Made by a program: the position numbers and the translations under genes
Part shown: positions 9,546-20,751 of the stretch, one piece after another
How positions within the stretch are numbered: the first letter of the stretch is position 1
Layout of the letters: each line of letters opens with the position of its first letter
Assembly: GCA_027475525.1 (NCBI GenBank)
Contig: JAMWFC010000012.1
Location: forward strand, 33,831-97,830
Direction of reading: 5' to 3'
Length of the DNA: 64,000 bases
Origin: Macrolepiota albuminosa
Taxonomy: Eukaryota; Basidiomycota; Agaricomycetes; Agaricales; Agaricaceae
Notes under the pieces: generated by a model
The model's database searches: none
Told to the model about the DNA's origin: nothing
Seen by the model: only the letters and a program-made list of their open reading frames with translations

Positions 9546-10557
9546 CCTACCAACATTTGACATACTGGAGACTCTAGCAATCTTCTTAGACTCAGGACAT
9601 CTCTGGCTTTGGTGCCCCACTACAGACTTTACTTATCAGTCTCATCCAACATTTATTAGTCCTTCAGCACACACTATTCATCAACTTCAAGGATTTAGAA
9701 GGCTCAGGACTCATAGTGCTAGTGCAATGGTGAGGAAATGACTTTGACCAAACTCTAATCAATTACAAAAGAGGTTAGCATTAGGTGCTGCCATTTAATG
9801 AGGCAGCTCAATTAGAAGTTTAAAAAAAGCAATGATGATGGTACAGAATATATTCAAGCCCAACATTTCAACCTATTAGAAAATGATACAATGTTTAGTG
9901 CTGACATTAGCGCTTGCAGTGTCTGTCAAAGATTTTCCAACCATATCCCAGAGTAGCCTGGCCAATCAGATTAACATTAAAAGTGAGCAGACTTGTACAA
10001 TTTAAGTCAGTTTAGAGTTGCCATGGCCAATGGGCTATAATGCCGTTGGTCACCATTATCCATGTGCTGCCAGTCACTGTTGACAGGTCACTGTTAGCTG
10101 GTATCATGAGAAGTGCTAATTGGTAGCATTGTAGATGGACTTATTTTGAAAATACAGTAGCACATAGTATAAAAGATAGCTACTTCACATGTATATAGCA
10201 ACAAATTGTAACCCATTGAGCACCCAGTTACACTCAGCATTCAAATTGCGCTAGCTTGACCTAACTTTGTCACTAAGTTGGATGCTAGCTTTGTCTTTAT
10301 TGTCTTCATCATTTATAGTGCCACCTACAGGCACATTGCATTGTGCTATTCTTTCTCTTTTCAATATCTTTGCCTAAACCATGGCACTTACAGTTTGCTA
10401 GATAGCATTTGAGGCACTATCATCTAGCATGTCTTATTACATTTACTTGAGCATACCAGGACTCTGTCAGGACTCCTCACAACTACACATGCCAGGCACT
10501 AGAGATGGTGTTATATTGTATAATGTCCAGCGCACCCAATCACAGTTGGTGTCATCA
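9546..10557 (+). mobile_element. Ancient, CpG-depleted Gyp-B LTR (left end lost)
   Basis: Aligns along its length with the 30189-31231 LTR from about LTR base 44 to the end (GTTGGTGTCATCA). Most cg positions of the young LTR are tg or ca here. Its left end coincides with the end of the Gyp-C LTR, so Gyp-C seems to have inserted into it and the missing part should lie beyond the left edge of the window. It is followed by ctga, close to the ctgg/ccgg targets of its relatives. Confidence 0.85.
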
Positions 10558-11072
10558 CTGATTCTAACCACTGGGTCACACAGTACTTTGGCAACCAGGT
10601 CATACTTGTATTGAGTCCTATTTCCCCAGCCTACTCATATTATGACATGCTTAGTCAGTAAGCCTAGACTCTCCCAAATCTGTCACATTGGGTAACCCTT
10701 TTTTTTCTGTCTGGACATGAGTATAGTGGTCACATTGCTTCATCAAGCTACATGCTAATTGGTTTCTCATTAATGGCCTGCACAACAAAGCCTTCCTAGT
10801 CAACACATGAGGGTAGTGGCATTGAAACAATCTAGGTGGTATCCAATGTGTTTTTCCACATAGGCATGGTTTGATCTCATGACCTCCCCACTTGCAAGAA
10901 CATGTGCTCCTGCTTTGGGACCATGGTGGTGCCAGCTGAGCCACCATGGTCCGAGTGATGCTGATTATACCTAATACAGAATGCAATGCCCTTAAGCAGA
11001 CTTAGTGCTCAACTACAAGTATTTATTGTGTTGGATGCTCTGAAGTTTGCTCTGAGGCTTGTGGTGATAATA
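10558..11072 (-). repeat. tRNA-derived SINE candidate plus unassigned flank
   Basis: On the minus strand from about 10952 the sequence begins ggaccatggtggctcagctg, which includes an A-box-like TGGCTCAGCTGG. About 50 nt later comes a B-box-like GAGATCAAACC. A perfect 11-bp hairpin (gaccatggtgg / ccaccatggtc, about 10919-10951) forms the 5' end. The rest to about 10650 is non-coding and a run of eight t lies at 10697. I see no gene in this stretch. It is not a normal tRNA. Confidence 0.4.
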
Positions 11073-12258
11073 CATTTGCTTAAAAAACTGCCTCAATGTT
11101 TGGCCTTCTTAGAAAGAGTTACATGATGTGCAACAATTATCTAAGTAAAAAATTTTTAAAAAAAAAGTCTTATAATAAATATACAGGTGCATCTTGGCTT
11201 TATAATGATATATGGATAAACACTAAGAGGCCCACTACTTGTATCTACATAAAAAATAAACTTTAAATAAAGAATCAATAAACACAAATTAGATGATTAT
11301 TATGATGAAAATAAAGGTGAAGAAAAGCATGGGTATAAGGAATTGCATAGTTTGCTGGAAAAACAGGCATGTTACATATCTGAAACAAGTTTGCTGAGAC
11401 AATATGCAATTTACATGCTCAAATTAAACTGAAATCCTGCCAAAACAATGTCTGGTGGAAATCTGTTGCTATAGAACCTACTACTAAAATAGTGGAAATT
11501 ATGTGATTTAAACAAAAACTCACTGATTAATAAATTAAATAAAATATTCAATCTGTTGGAGATGGATCATGGAAGTGCAATCACATGTGACCAGCACTGC
11601 TATTGCAGAGGGAAATATGAATTATGAAATAGTGGAACTGTACAGCTGAGAAGTTTTGTCTCAGATTCAGAACTAGTAACACCTCAGTCATTGACATACT
11701 TGATTAAGGTGAGCATGCACATATCATACTGCATATATACCAGTATTAACATACACAGTCCTTCTGTGTCTAACAGGTACTTGAACCGATAGAGTCATTG
11801 ATATACCTGGCTGAGTCCTTCTGTATCTAACACAATTATTGGAGTAGTTCTTTGAATCCACTCCAATTTTCATATCTAGTACTTGGTATGGCTCCCATTT
11901 GTCTTTATAACTGCTTTGATTCTTCTAGGCATTCTTTCTATGAAGCATTGCCATACCTCTAATGATATTTGATTCCACTCTTTGACTACTTTCTTTTACA
12001 ATCTATGCACTCTTTCAAAGTGTACCTTATATTCTAAAACTTTGTACTTGATGTAAACTCAGAAATGTTCAATAAAATTGAGATCAGAAGTTTGGGCAAG
12101 CCAGATTATCACAATTATGTCATTATCAGAAAACTACATTATGAAGCCAGATACAGCTATATATAATATGACTTTCTTCAATTTTTTGCTTAGGTAATTA
12201 TTGTACACTATGTGAATCTTTTTAAAAAAGCCAAACATTGGGCAGTTTTAAGCAAGTG
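11073..12258. mobile_element. Internally deleted Tc1-like derivative, itself interrupted
   Basis: Both ends match the terminal ~200 bp of the Tc1 element at 21735-23351 (left catttgcttaaaaaactg, right cagttttaagcaagtg), and part of its transposase 3' end is retained at about 11850-12130. About 1 kb of transposase is missing. Two insertions interrupt it: an unidentified ~280-bp AT-rich piece (about 11214-11493) and a copia-type LTR (11554-11832). The left TA target is intact and the right one has become ca. Confidence 0.75.
11554..11832 (+). mobile_element. Copia-type solo LTR, 279 bp
   Basis: Starts TGTTGGAGATGG and ends TATCTAACA. It is flanked by caatc (11549-11553) and caatt (11833-11837), a 5-bp duplication with one change, and sits at a point where the Tc1 relative reads straight through. 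Confidence 0.7.
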
Positions 12259-12280
12259 CACAAACAAGTTTGGGGTTGAA

Positions 12281-12691
12281 TGTTAGAACTAGATGCTTTA
12301 TAGATACCTGACAGAGTATAAGTAAGTTTATAATCCTCAGTTCAATATTTGATTGACTGTAGCTACCTGACAGAGTATAAGTAAGTTTATAATCTGTATG
12401 GCAGCATAAGTACACATTAGGTAGAGTTTATAACGGTGCATGCTTACCCTCAGTTCAATATTCGATTGACTGAGGGTATTTGTAGTATCACGTCCATATA
12501 TATATGTTAAGGTAACAATGGAAGTCCATGATATGGCCAGTGTGATATTAGTGAAGGGTGAGAATATGTTGAGGTAACAATGGAAGAGGCCACGATGTCG
12601 CCAGTGTGATATGAGTGGAGGGTGATGAAGAAAGGGGTGAATGTATGGACGTAGGGGTCAATGGTGTGCTTTGAGTCTTGAAAGACTAACA
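12281..12691 (+). mobile_element. Copia-type solo LTR, 411 bp (TSD ttgaa)
   Basis: Starts TGTTAGAACTAG and ends AGACTAACA, with perfect 5-bp flanks ttgaa at 12276-12280 and 12692-12696. It contains an inverted pair ccctcagttcaat / attgactgaggg like that in the Cop-1 LTR, and a direct repeat of about 59-bp period near 12305-12400. Confidence 0.85.
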
Positions 12692-12696
12692 TTGAA

Positions 12697-13367
12697 CAGC
12701 TTGTTCTGAGTTAAAGTTTTGGAGTTGTCAAAAGTTGAGTCAAGATCAGGATTAGTTAAGTTGCATGGTGTGTGCTAGTTAGAAGTTAATCAGCACAATA
12801 TGGAGCAAGCACAGAAAAATCAAACACAAGACAGAGTTTATAGCAAGATTGAAACTACAATACATTAAGTCTAGCTATGAATTATATACAGTAGAAGTGG
12901 CAGCAGCATGTCTTAGTTGTTAGTTCTGGGACTCTATGGGTGGCAGTACAGTTGTCAATAGATGTGAGAGGACAATGTTTATATAGTTTGCCATTTTCTG
13001 AAAATTCTGTTAGAAGGATAAATTATGAAAAAAGACGGCTATTTACTTTTCAAGCCATATCCTGCCTTGACTCTACTACGAATTGGCTCATCCTAGAAGT
13101 GCTGTAGATCCCAATATCAGTAGTTTGATGGAGATTGAGCATATGACGTGACATCATGGTACTGGAAACTCTGTATCACAGTCAACTGGGAGAAAATCAG
13201 AGAACCAGAGAAACACCAACACATTTGCGAACGTAGAAAGCCCGCCGCGCATGAATGGCTACATACTGAATGTCAAAGCCAATTTAGGAGCATTTTAAAA
13301 ATAACGGTACGCCACAGAGCTAGGAAATTGTAAATAAAAGCAAAGCATTCAAGGGGAAGAAAAATAC
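12697..13367. other. No gene recognised
   Basis: AT-rich sequence without long open frames or recognisable transposon ends. From about 13330 it is the region into which the DUF6533-type gene would continue. The next expected family block (a Ser/Thr-rich helix after the ILTFY segment) is not clearly readable. Confidence 0.5.
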
Positions 13368-14659
13368 ATAAAACGTGAGTATATTCGACAGATTCGCAAG
13401 TGCCATGACACTGAGCATGGAGGTGAATTTCAAGTCAACGCATGTAACACATCTATACTGGGACTCCTACGCGAAGTATATCGTTCCTGAATTTGCTGTA
13501 TCAGACACCCGTGCACAGGTCAAACCAGCTACTAACCATCTCTGATTATAGTGTAATAGATCGGAAAGGTTCTTCTGCTGATGTCCGAGCAATTTCCGTG
13601 CCATTCTTTCCATGTGTGACGTATCATAAGGCTAAACAAAGTAGAATCATAGACGAATAGTGTCTGCCAGGGAGCAGCAATATCTATTTTCAAAGATGAT
13701 GCGTACTTTTCAGACAATGCTAGCACGCACTTACAGAGACCTCTGGAAAAGTAGATCAAGTCTTTTACCTCCTTTCTGATGATAAACATACGTGATGAAA
13801 GATATGCCAAAATGACATCCCAACTGCTGTGGTACTATCTGTGTCGGGGAGTTTTTCTGCCCGTATAGGGCAAGCTGTTACATATATATAGAAGTTCAAT
13901 ATGTAACCAAACATATAACATGAAAACATACACCTCCGACTCCAAAGGATACTGCAGCACTACCACCCATGAACCAGATCATCCATGAGGGACGGTGATA
14001 GAGCGCATACAGCCGCAAAGCAAGCAAGACTACACAATCACCAGATGAGGCTAAGTCACAGGAAAAGGAACACTTAACAAATACCGCTGACGATGGTCTG
14101 GTTCAGGATGAGTGCGACCTCCCGAACGAGAATGAAAAGGTTACATCTGGGGCTTATGTTCACAAAGTGCGGTTATTAGGGCAGGTGAACAGTCCTAACC
14201 TCTTCAGGCAAAATTTGCTTATTATGCAGGAGATAAGCTAAAAGGAGTACGTACTTCTGGCGAAAATTCTTCAAAACTGAGCACGAATTGCGTGATCACA
14301 GAACATAGCACAAAGTAACGGTTGAGGAAGAATAAGTATGCGCTTCTTTTCTTGGCTCGTCGCCAGATGTATTCGACTTCGGTTCCTGTCCAATCAAATT
14401 GAAATTGACATCTTCGAGACCTGTCAGTTCTTACCAGACGTAACCAGATGGTCATAGAATAGGATCGCTGAATATCAGAGTCACCACTTGAATTGAAAGA
14501 TTGTAAGAAGGTGACGAACAGATTGCGACGACCGTTGAGATATTGCGACCAAAGCTAAGTTTTCAATAGAACTTGCAGAGCAAAAGGAGCAATTTATAAA
14601 TGACAGACTCACATTTGCTGAGCAGTGACCACGTCTAACACTGTGTCTGTCGCTGGCAT
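13368..14659 (-). CDS. DUF6533-type membrane protein gene, partial or decayed
   Basis: Several separated blocks on the minus strand match the basidiomycete DUF6533 multi-helix membrane family in the right order: a start ATG at 14659 with MPATDTVLDVV (exon 14659-14613, GTGAGT donor); a YDHLVT block near 14440-14475; TEVEYIWRR and FLFLNRYF-like blocks (about 14290-14400); a WQTLFVYDSTLFSLM...IIRDG block ending at 13537; GTIYFA (13486-13471); and MALANLSNILTFY (13410-13368). The last three join through GT-AG introns in frame (RDG-TIYF-AVMALAN). The first three do not join cleanly, and no good 3' end was found. The function of the family is unknown. It may be a decaying gene at the edge of the transposon field. 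Confidence 0.5.
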
Positions 14660-14812
14660 TTCGACGCGTTGATTGTAACTCAAGGTTAGAACGGGCTTTA
14701 TCGGACGGTTTGAGATCCGTGGTTCACGACAAGATGAAGAGTACAAGATGAACACCGCAAGAAAAGATCGATCTCTGATCAATAGCTCATGATAACTGCG
14801 CATGTAACGAAT

Positions 14813-15244
14813 AACAACGCACGATAAGGAATATTAATACAAGCGCCAAGAGAGAGAAGTTCGCAAAGCCTGAAATAAAATTTAAAGAACAGCTTCGGAC
14901 ACAACTTTGACTAAGGCAGAAGACATTTCCCATTGCATCATTGGTTGCATGGTGCCTTTGAGGTCAGATTTTGTTCCTTGTCATCTATCAAACGACGTGA
15001 AATGTGGTGATGCCGACTTTGAGTCAAGCAATCGAGTTAGGTCCACACTCGACTGAGATGGACGGTTAGCAGGACTCACGCCACTATCCAGAGGAGAAAG
15101 ACACACCATCAAAGATGTTGATTTCTAGATCATCGTTTCATCATGTGTCTGAACAAATGAGATGAAGGCTTACAAAATCGATGCTATTCATCTCTCCATC
15201 ATATTATGATATTCTGGCGCGAACCATACAAATGATGCACGATA
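14813..15244. other. Intergenic, no gene recognised
   Basis: Lies between the ATG region of the DUF6533-type gene and the stop of the Rtt106-like gene, both on the minus strand. It should hold the promoter of the former and the 3' untranslated region of the latter. No element was identified. Confidence 0.4.
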
Positions 15245-16843
15245 TCAATCATCTAACTCATACTCTTCCAGTTCTTCCTCCTCGGCGTCCCCATCTTCCT
15301 CATCACTACCCGGGTCTTCGTGGGGGGTACCCATCATCTCGTCCTCCACTAGTCCCACCACCATATCAATTACAGCACGGTTCATGCGACGGGGCATAGC
15401 ACCTGGCCTTAAAAGTGGATGATGCTCTTCAGTTAGCTCCTCTTGGTCTTGATCATCTCCACCACCATCCTCGCTCTCATCATCCTCTTCACCACTTCCA
15501 TCATCTCCGTCCTCTCCGTCATCAGAATTATCACTTGAGGTTGCCTCAGATCCATCCAGTTCATCGGTACTCATCTCGAAATCCTCATCTTCCTCGTCTG
15601 TCTCATCCTCTATCTGCATAATTGTCTTCCTGCTCTCATCTCCCTTCATATTTCCCCCCTTCTCCTCCTCAATAGCCTTCCCAAAGAACCCCCTGAACCT
15701 CCTTACCCACCCCTCGATCCCCGGCTTCTCCCTTGAATCAACCATCCCAAATTCCGTCTCAACACCCATATCCTCCTCGTCATCACCCACATCTTCATTG
15801 TCACTTACACTCTTCCGCGTCAAGACGACTGTGCATGTTCGCCCTGAACCACCAATGACACGCACGCCCTCGCTTTTCCCGATGAGGTCCTCGAGCGCCC
15901 AAAACTCACACGGTTTGCTCTCGCCCCATAAAATACCTTCTTCTGTGAACCACAGACTCCCAATTTTGGCACCACGGTAAGCTTCAATCCCAGGGACACC
16001 GTCCTCATTAGCGCTGACGCCACTCGTGATTCCTATACATGCGCTTTTAAACACAGTCGGAGTGGGTTCAATGAAGGGCAGGCAAAGCCGATTTAGAAAT
16101 TCGAGGAGTGTGGGACGAGTAGCGGCACCTTTCTGTCCAACGTTTCGAGTAGCAGCTTCCCCTTCATATGTTGTATATGAGACCGAGGCAATCGCGTCTA
16201 TACCGAAAATGACCTGGTTATTTGAGGTTGTAGAGCCATTTTGGGGTTTACGAGATTCGGAAGTATCTGACGTGAGTAGGACGATGGTCCAATGGGCCTT
16301 TTGCTTGCCACGTGTGGGGAGGAGGAAAGCGCGTGAAAGAGTAGGTAGCGGAATGGCGGCTTCAACGGCGTGAGTGGAGGGATGGGTCAAGACAAGAGAA
16401 GTCTTGTGTATTGTTATATCGACTTTTTTGCGGACAGGAGAGGTGGCGGAGACGGAATGAATGGCGAATAAAGGATCTGGCGGCAGTTCCTGGGATATTG
16501 ATAGAGATACAGGCATATCTCCCGAACGTTGGCGTTTAGCTGACTGGTTTTCTGAACCAGTTTCATCGTCTTCTCTCGGTCGCTTTGATTCTGACGTTAA
16601 ACGTCCTTTGACCATACCATTCAATATCGTGGCTGCAGCCTGTTGTTTCTCTGTCCATAAGAGCTGAACATCTGCTGTAGCATTTGGAGCACATTCTGCG
16701 CCACTTATAAACCTGATTAGAGTGTCGAGAACATGTTCAGCCATAGACTCTGAAGTTGATGCACATAATGCTCGAACTTTTTTGGCAAAGTCACTTGGAA
16801 GAGCTGGGAGTATTGCACGTAGAAATGAAGTCTGAGAAGCCAT
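15245..16843 (-). CDS. Rtt106-like histone chaperone
   Basis: Single uninterrupted frame of 532 codons from ATG at 16843 (MASQTSFLRAILPALP); the 11 codons upstream lack an ATG. Order: N-terminal helical region (residues 1-90), basic linker with KRPRED and AKRQRS, a double PH-like region with the family hallmark AFLLPTRGKQKAHWTIVLL (about 175-195) and GAKIGSLWFTEEGILWG (about 300-315), and an acidic tail very rich in D/E (about 385-532). Rtt106/Spt16-middle-like proteins bind H3-H4 and deposit them in nucleosomes during replication and in silencing; the acidic tail is typical. The frame is intact and its composition differs from the transposons around it. The symbol RTT106 would be reasonable but is inferred from similarity only. 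Confidence 0.85.
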   Translation of the reverse strand: MASQTSFLRAILPALPSDFAKKVRALCASTSESMAEHVLDTLIRFISGAECAPNATADVQLLWTEKQQAAATILNGMVKGRLTSESKRPREDDETGSENQSAKRQRSGDMPVSLSISQELPPDPLFAIHSVSATSPVRKKVDITIHKTSLVLTHPSTHAVEAAIPLPTLSRAFLLPTRGKQKAHWTIVLLTSDTSESRKPQNGSTTSNNQVIFGIDAIASVSYTTYEGEAATRNVGQKGAATRPTLLEFLNRLCLPFIEPTPTVFKSACIGITSGVSANEDGVPGIEAYRGAKIGSLWFTEEGILWGESKPCEFWALEDLIGKSEGVRVIGGSGRTCTVVLTRKSVSDNEDVGDDEEDMGVETEFGMVDSREKPGIEGWVRRFRGFFGKAIEEEKGGNMKGDESRKTIMQIEDETDEEDEDFEMSTDELDGSEATSSDNSDDGEDGDDGSGEEDDESEDGGGDDQDQEELTEEHHPLLRPGAMPRRMNRAVIDMVVGLVEDEMMGTPHEDPGSDEEDGDAEEEELEEYELDD

Positions 16844-18093
16844 CTGCCGGCTCTTTGGGAGGATGAATCTGGCCAAGGATTAAGCAATACCCTCCAGGGT
16901 CTTAAATTGCACGTAAATGGAAAAGACCCTTCACCCAAATACACAGACGCGAAGGCTTGAGTCGTATGTGGTTATGTTTGTAACTGATTGTGACGACAGC
17001 CATGATGTGTCAGCATAAGGAGCCTTTTCAGAGGCTCTAGCGCGGAACACACCATTCGGCAACCCTCGCACACTGAATATCCACAATCATTCAGCTGTAT
17101 GCGCGCTGGACATCTTACTTTGGGTCTCAGCCTTTCCCGGCATTGTGTCATTGTTTGGTTGATGTGTGAGAAAGCTGATGCGCTTGAGATCAGAGCGCAA
17201 TAAGCGCGCTGACCGTATAAGTATGCAGACAATTAGCCATACAAAACATGGCCTCAATTTTCGAAGACATAACTGCATAGAATACCTCTTGATCTCAGAA
17301 TCCGCCACGACGTGATCGACCATTGCTACGGGGCAAGAAGTTGCGACTGCCCATAATAGCACACCTGACAGTGCGACAGCGAAGGGTGCAGATGCATTTT
17401 TTTTCTATCCACTTTTCTGGATGCATGTACCATATGCTGAATCATTGTAGTAGGTAGGTGCTAACATAACGTTGACATAGGACACGGTTCTCTTTACAGT
17501 GACACTTTCAATGTTTGCGCCAATGAGCCTAAATCGGGGATATCCTCTTGGTCTAGCTAGGTTATCTGCGCTCAAAGGTTCAAAATCTCTTTGGATGTTA
17601 ACTTTAAACGTCACGCAGCTGTGGCTTGTGGAGCCCATGTTGTGGGAAAGCTTTCCACGGTTGTGGTAGGATGTTGCCGTTGAATTCTCTCAGAAAAGCA
17701 GCCCCTGAGCCGTTGTCGGCAAGTATTATCTACTGGAGGACCGTCTGTCCCACTCGTCCTTGGGAACCTTCACGGTCATATGTCCCATTCGTGAGATGAT
17801 CCCATATTTATGCCACACTTGGATGGAGTGTCATTCTATTAAAAAAATGCCAGTTCTAATCATTCTGCGCATGTGCATAAACGAGAATACCAACCTTTTT
17901 GGTCTGGAGCGAGCCTTTTTCCCAGCATCGCTGTCCCGTTCCGCTACGTTCTCAGCCCTACATGCTCGATAACCGAATTCCGTACTCTTTCGGGTACCTG
18001 ATTCCTCATAAGCCACATCTATTCTCTAGCTCGTTCTCTCTTGCTTCTATTTAAGTGCGAGTCCTGAAGCTTGTTCGTATCCTCACTCACAAG
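16844..18093. promoter_or_regulatory. Divergent intergenic region
   Basis: 1250 bp between two divergently transcribed host genes, so it should carry both promoters. No TATA box or repeat was singled out. A small ORF on the minus strand (17087-17362) has no recognisable features. Confidence 0.4.
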
Positions 18094-19642
18094 ATGAATT
18101 TTCTAATCACCGCAACAATCTTTATTGAACTCTTGCTACCGTTGGGTATAGTCGCTGCAAAACATCGAATAAAGAATGGGAACGGAACTATCGCTATTGA
18201 AGAAGCATGGACGATTCCTGAGCTCCTCCCTTTCATAACGTCAGTTTCCCTATTTCGACTATGTAATATGTCTTATCGTGTTTTCCAGACGAACCCCTCC
18301 TCTGGGTCCGTACGAACCTGACAGAACTTATATTGTGTTTGATATGAACCACAGGAGAGGATGTCGACGTATTCATTGCGAGTTTTACTGATGTCCACGG
18401 GCGTCGTCTGGACCTTATGAACGAAAATAACATCGACTTTGTGGGCTTTTCAATGTAATGTATTTATCGCCTACTCAATAGTTTCATGTTTTAGATGGTC
18501 ATTTCCTGTGCAACCCCATGCGTTCAAGGCGTGTCGGATCCTGTGGCAGCTGCGGCTCTAGCAGTCAACGTTAACAATCAGATGGCTGCTGCCATCTCTA
18601 ACGATACGACCAGATTTGGTGGTTTTGCCTCACTTTCAATGCACAACGCAACCGAAGCAGCACAGGAATTGCGACGTGCTGTGAACGAATTGGGTTTATT
18701 GGGTTTGTTCCCGTTAACAACTCGTTAATTGGACTCTCAACGTGAGACTACGCTTTAACAGGAGCCATGTTAAACGATTTCCAACAGTCAGGTGCAGACA
18801 ACAGTGAGTTAAACAGTGAGGTCTCAGTATTCAAAATATAACATTCGTTTAGCAACTCTTCTTTATTACGACCAACCAGAGTACGACGTATTTTGGCAAG
18901 CTGTAACGGAACTAGACGTTCCTATTTACTTCCATCCCCGTTCGAATATTGCTCAAGTTCAAACGCTACTTTTCGACCATGCTCCATTCTTGAAAGGACC
19001 TTCTGAAGAATATGCTGTAACACTTGCAAATCATATTCTAGGGTAGGTCCCCCGTTTATTTCTTTATAGCTATTAAATCCACAACCCTCTATAGCCTTTG
19101 CACAAATGGAGTATTCGAGTAAGGCGCCTGCCAATGCCTTTATATTCTTTTGCTGAGACTAGACGTTATAAGTCGATTTCCTAATTTGAAGATTATCGTT
19201 GGTCATCTAGGCGAACGGATCCCATCTGATCTATTTAGAATCGATGAACGTAGGGCGACATTTCAGTATTACAGTAAGTAACTGACGATCGTTCTATGTC
19301 CAGAACTTGCAAGAAACAGACCTAATGGTCTCATAATGCAACGCAACGTAACTTCGTATTGGCATACTAACATCTTTGAAACTACATCGGGAAACTTCGC
19401 CACTCCACTCCTAGAATTTCATATGGGTCAAATTGGGATCGACCGTATCTTGTACTCAGTGGACTACCCGTTTGTGCGTTTTCTCATTCGCCCACCATAG
19501 CTTTGGATTGAGGTTCTTGATACAGGTGCTTATCCCCGAAGGCGAGGCTTGGGTTGAGAGTTTGAAAGATGTTTTGAATGAAAAGGACTTAATCTCGTTG
19601 AGGAGGGGTTTGGCGATGGAATTGCTGCACCTGGAAGGGTAA
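18094..19642 (+). CDS. Secreted-looking amidohydrolase-2 family decarboxylase (2,3-dihydroxybenzoate decarboxylase-like)
   Basis: Ten exons join into an intact 371-codon frame: 18094-18239, 18289-18305, 18355-18440, 18495-18702, 18762-18803, 18853-19042, 19095-19118, 19158-19273, 19304-19473, 19526-19642. All introns are GT-AG and 30-59 nt. A hydrophobic N-terminus (MNFLITATIFIELLLPLGI) looks like a signal peptide. Family blocks: TIAIEEAW with the metal-ligand Glu, RFGGFASLSMHN, YDQPEYDVFWQ, IYFHPRS (His), IIVGHLGERIP (His), ILYSVDYPF (Asp). All four expected metal ligands are present. Members decarboxylate hydroxybenzoates without oxygen; the substrate here is unknown. An alternative 3' exon is possible (intron at 19640-19701 ending ccctag). 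The 30-nt intron 8 is unusually short. Confidence 0.85.
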
Positions 19643-20335
19643 CAAATGAGTAGAAAATTTTACAGCACTGAATATATTCACTTCGTTGTTTTTGTCCCCT
19701 AGGTCACTCCCAACCAAGTGACAACGGATCACACCTTACTCATGGCAGTGCATGGCTTCTTGGATGGGCTATTAGGCCCGGTGAGAACGGGATCTGGAGC
19801 TGACTGAAAATATCCGAGTAGGTCCGGATGTGTATGTTTCTGATATTGCATATAAAATCAGAAATATTTCTCAAGTCATCTGAGGCTGGACGAAGGGTTC
19901 TGACATCATCCAAATAGCTTATCCTGTCGTATCATAGATGTTCTGAATTGTAACGATAATTTATTGCTGTTACTAATTTACGTACAATCCGATTCTGTCT
20001 GAAAATATCTGAATTATACTGAAGCTGCTACTGATACTTAAAAATACACACTAATCATGCACAAAACAAAATCACTAAGCCATAAACATAAAATAAAGAT
20101 AAAAACATACTTTCAATTTGATCTTCATACAACATTAAGTGATTTTTTGGCCTTTGTTTGTTCCTTCGATAATGTATTGTATCTCTAGAAACGAGATGTA
20201 TTAGTGTTTGATGGGCCCTTGATCTCTTACCACCATGAGCACCACTGACACTGGCTGCTGCAGCCATGCCTGACCTGCTGGTTTGCTTTGTTTCATACCC
20301 CAATCCTCTGACAGAGGCCCTGCCATAGCAGGAAG
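19643..20335. other. Intergenic, no gene recognised
   Basis: AT-rich, no convincing reading frame. The last part (about 20200-20335) continues across the copia LTR at 20336 into 20752-21054, because ggaag flanks the LTR on both sides. Confidence 0.4.
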
Positions 20336-20751
20336 TGTTATAAGTCCAGACAGATATTTAGGTAGGATATTTAGGTGATACGGTGACAGAGTTAGAACAA
20401 GAAACGGTCTGGACTGTAAGCTTCGATGATTCAGCAGAATGAGCGTTGAGCAACAATGCTCATAACCTGTTATAAGTCCAGACAGATATTTAGGTAGACT
20501 AAGAACAATATTAGTATTGATCTGCGGTACTTTGTTAGCATATGTGTATGTGAGTTTTAAGTGCACTCACCCTCAGTCTGGTAGAAGTGACTGAGAGTTC
20601 ATTCTACTACTAGTCCTTTATATACTGTGAGTCCATGAGAAAGGGAGCTTTGTCCATCAGAGACAAAGCAACTGTGATATTGCAACATAAGTGTGATATC
20701 ATGGTGACATTATGACATCATTGTCTGTGGTGGCCACTGCACTGTCCAACA
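20336..20751 (+). mobile_element. Copia-type solo LTR, 416 bp (TSD ggaag)
   Basis: Starts TGTTATAAGTCC and ends CTGTCCAACA with perfect 5-bp flanks ggaag (20331-20335 and 20752-20756). It contains an internal repeat of its first 29 bases at 20468. A ctcagt...actgag inverted pair resembles the other copia LTRs. Confidence 0.88.

Noticed and set aside
10900..10952. tRNA gene at the hairpin
   Set aside because: The stem overlaps the D-arm region and no cloverleaf forms; a SINE head is more likely.
17087..17362. Minus-strand ORF in the divergent promoter region
   Set aside because: No motif, probably chance ORF.
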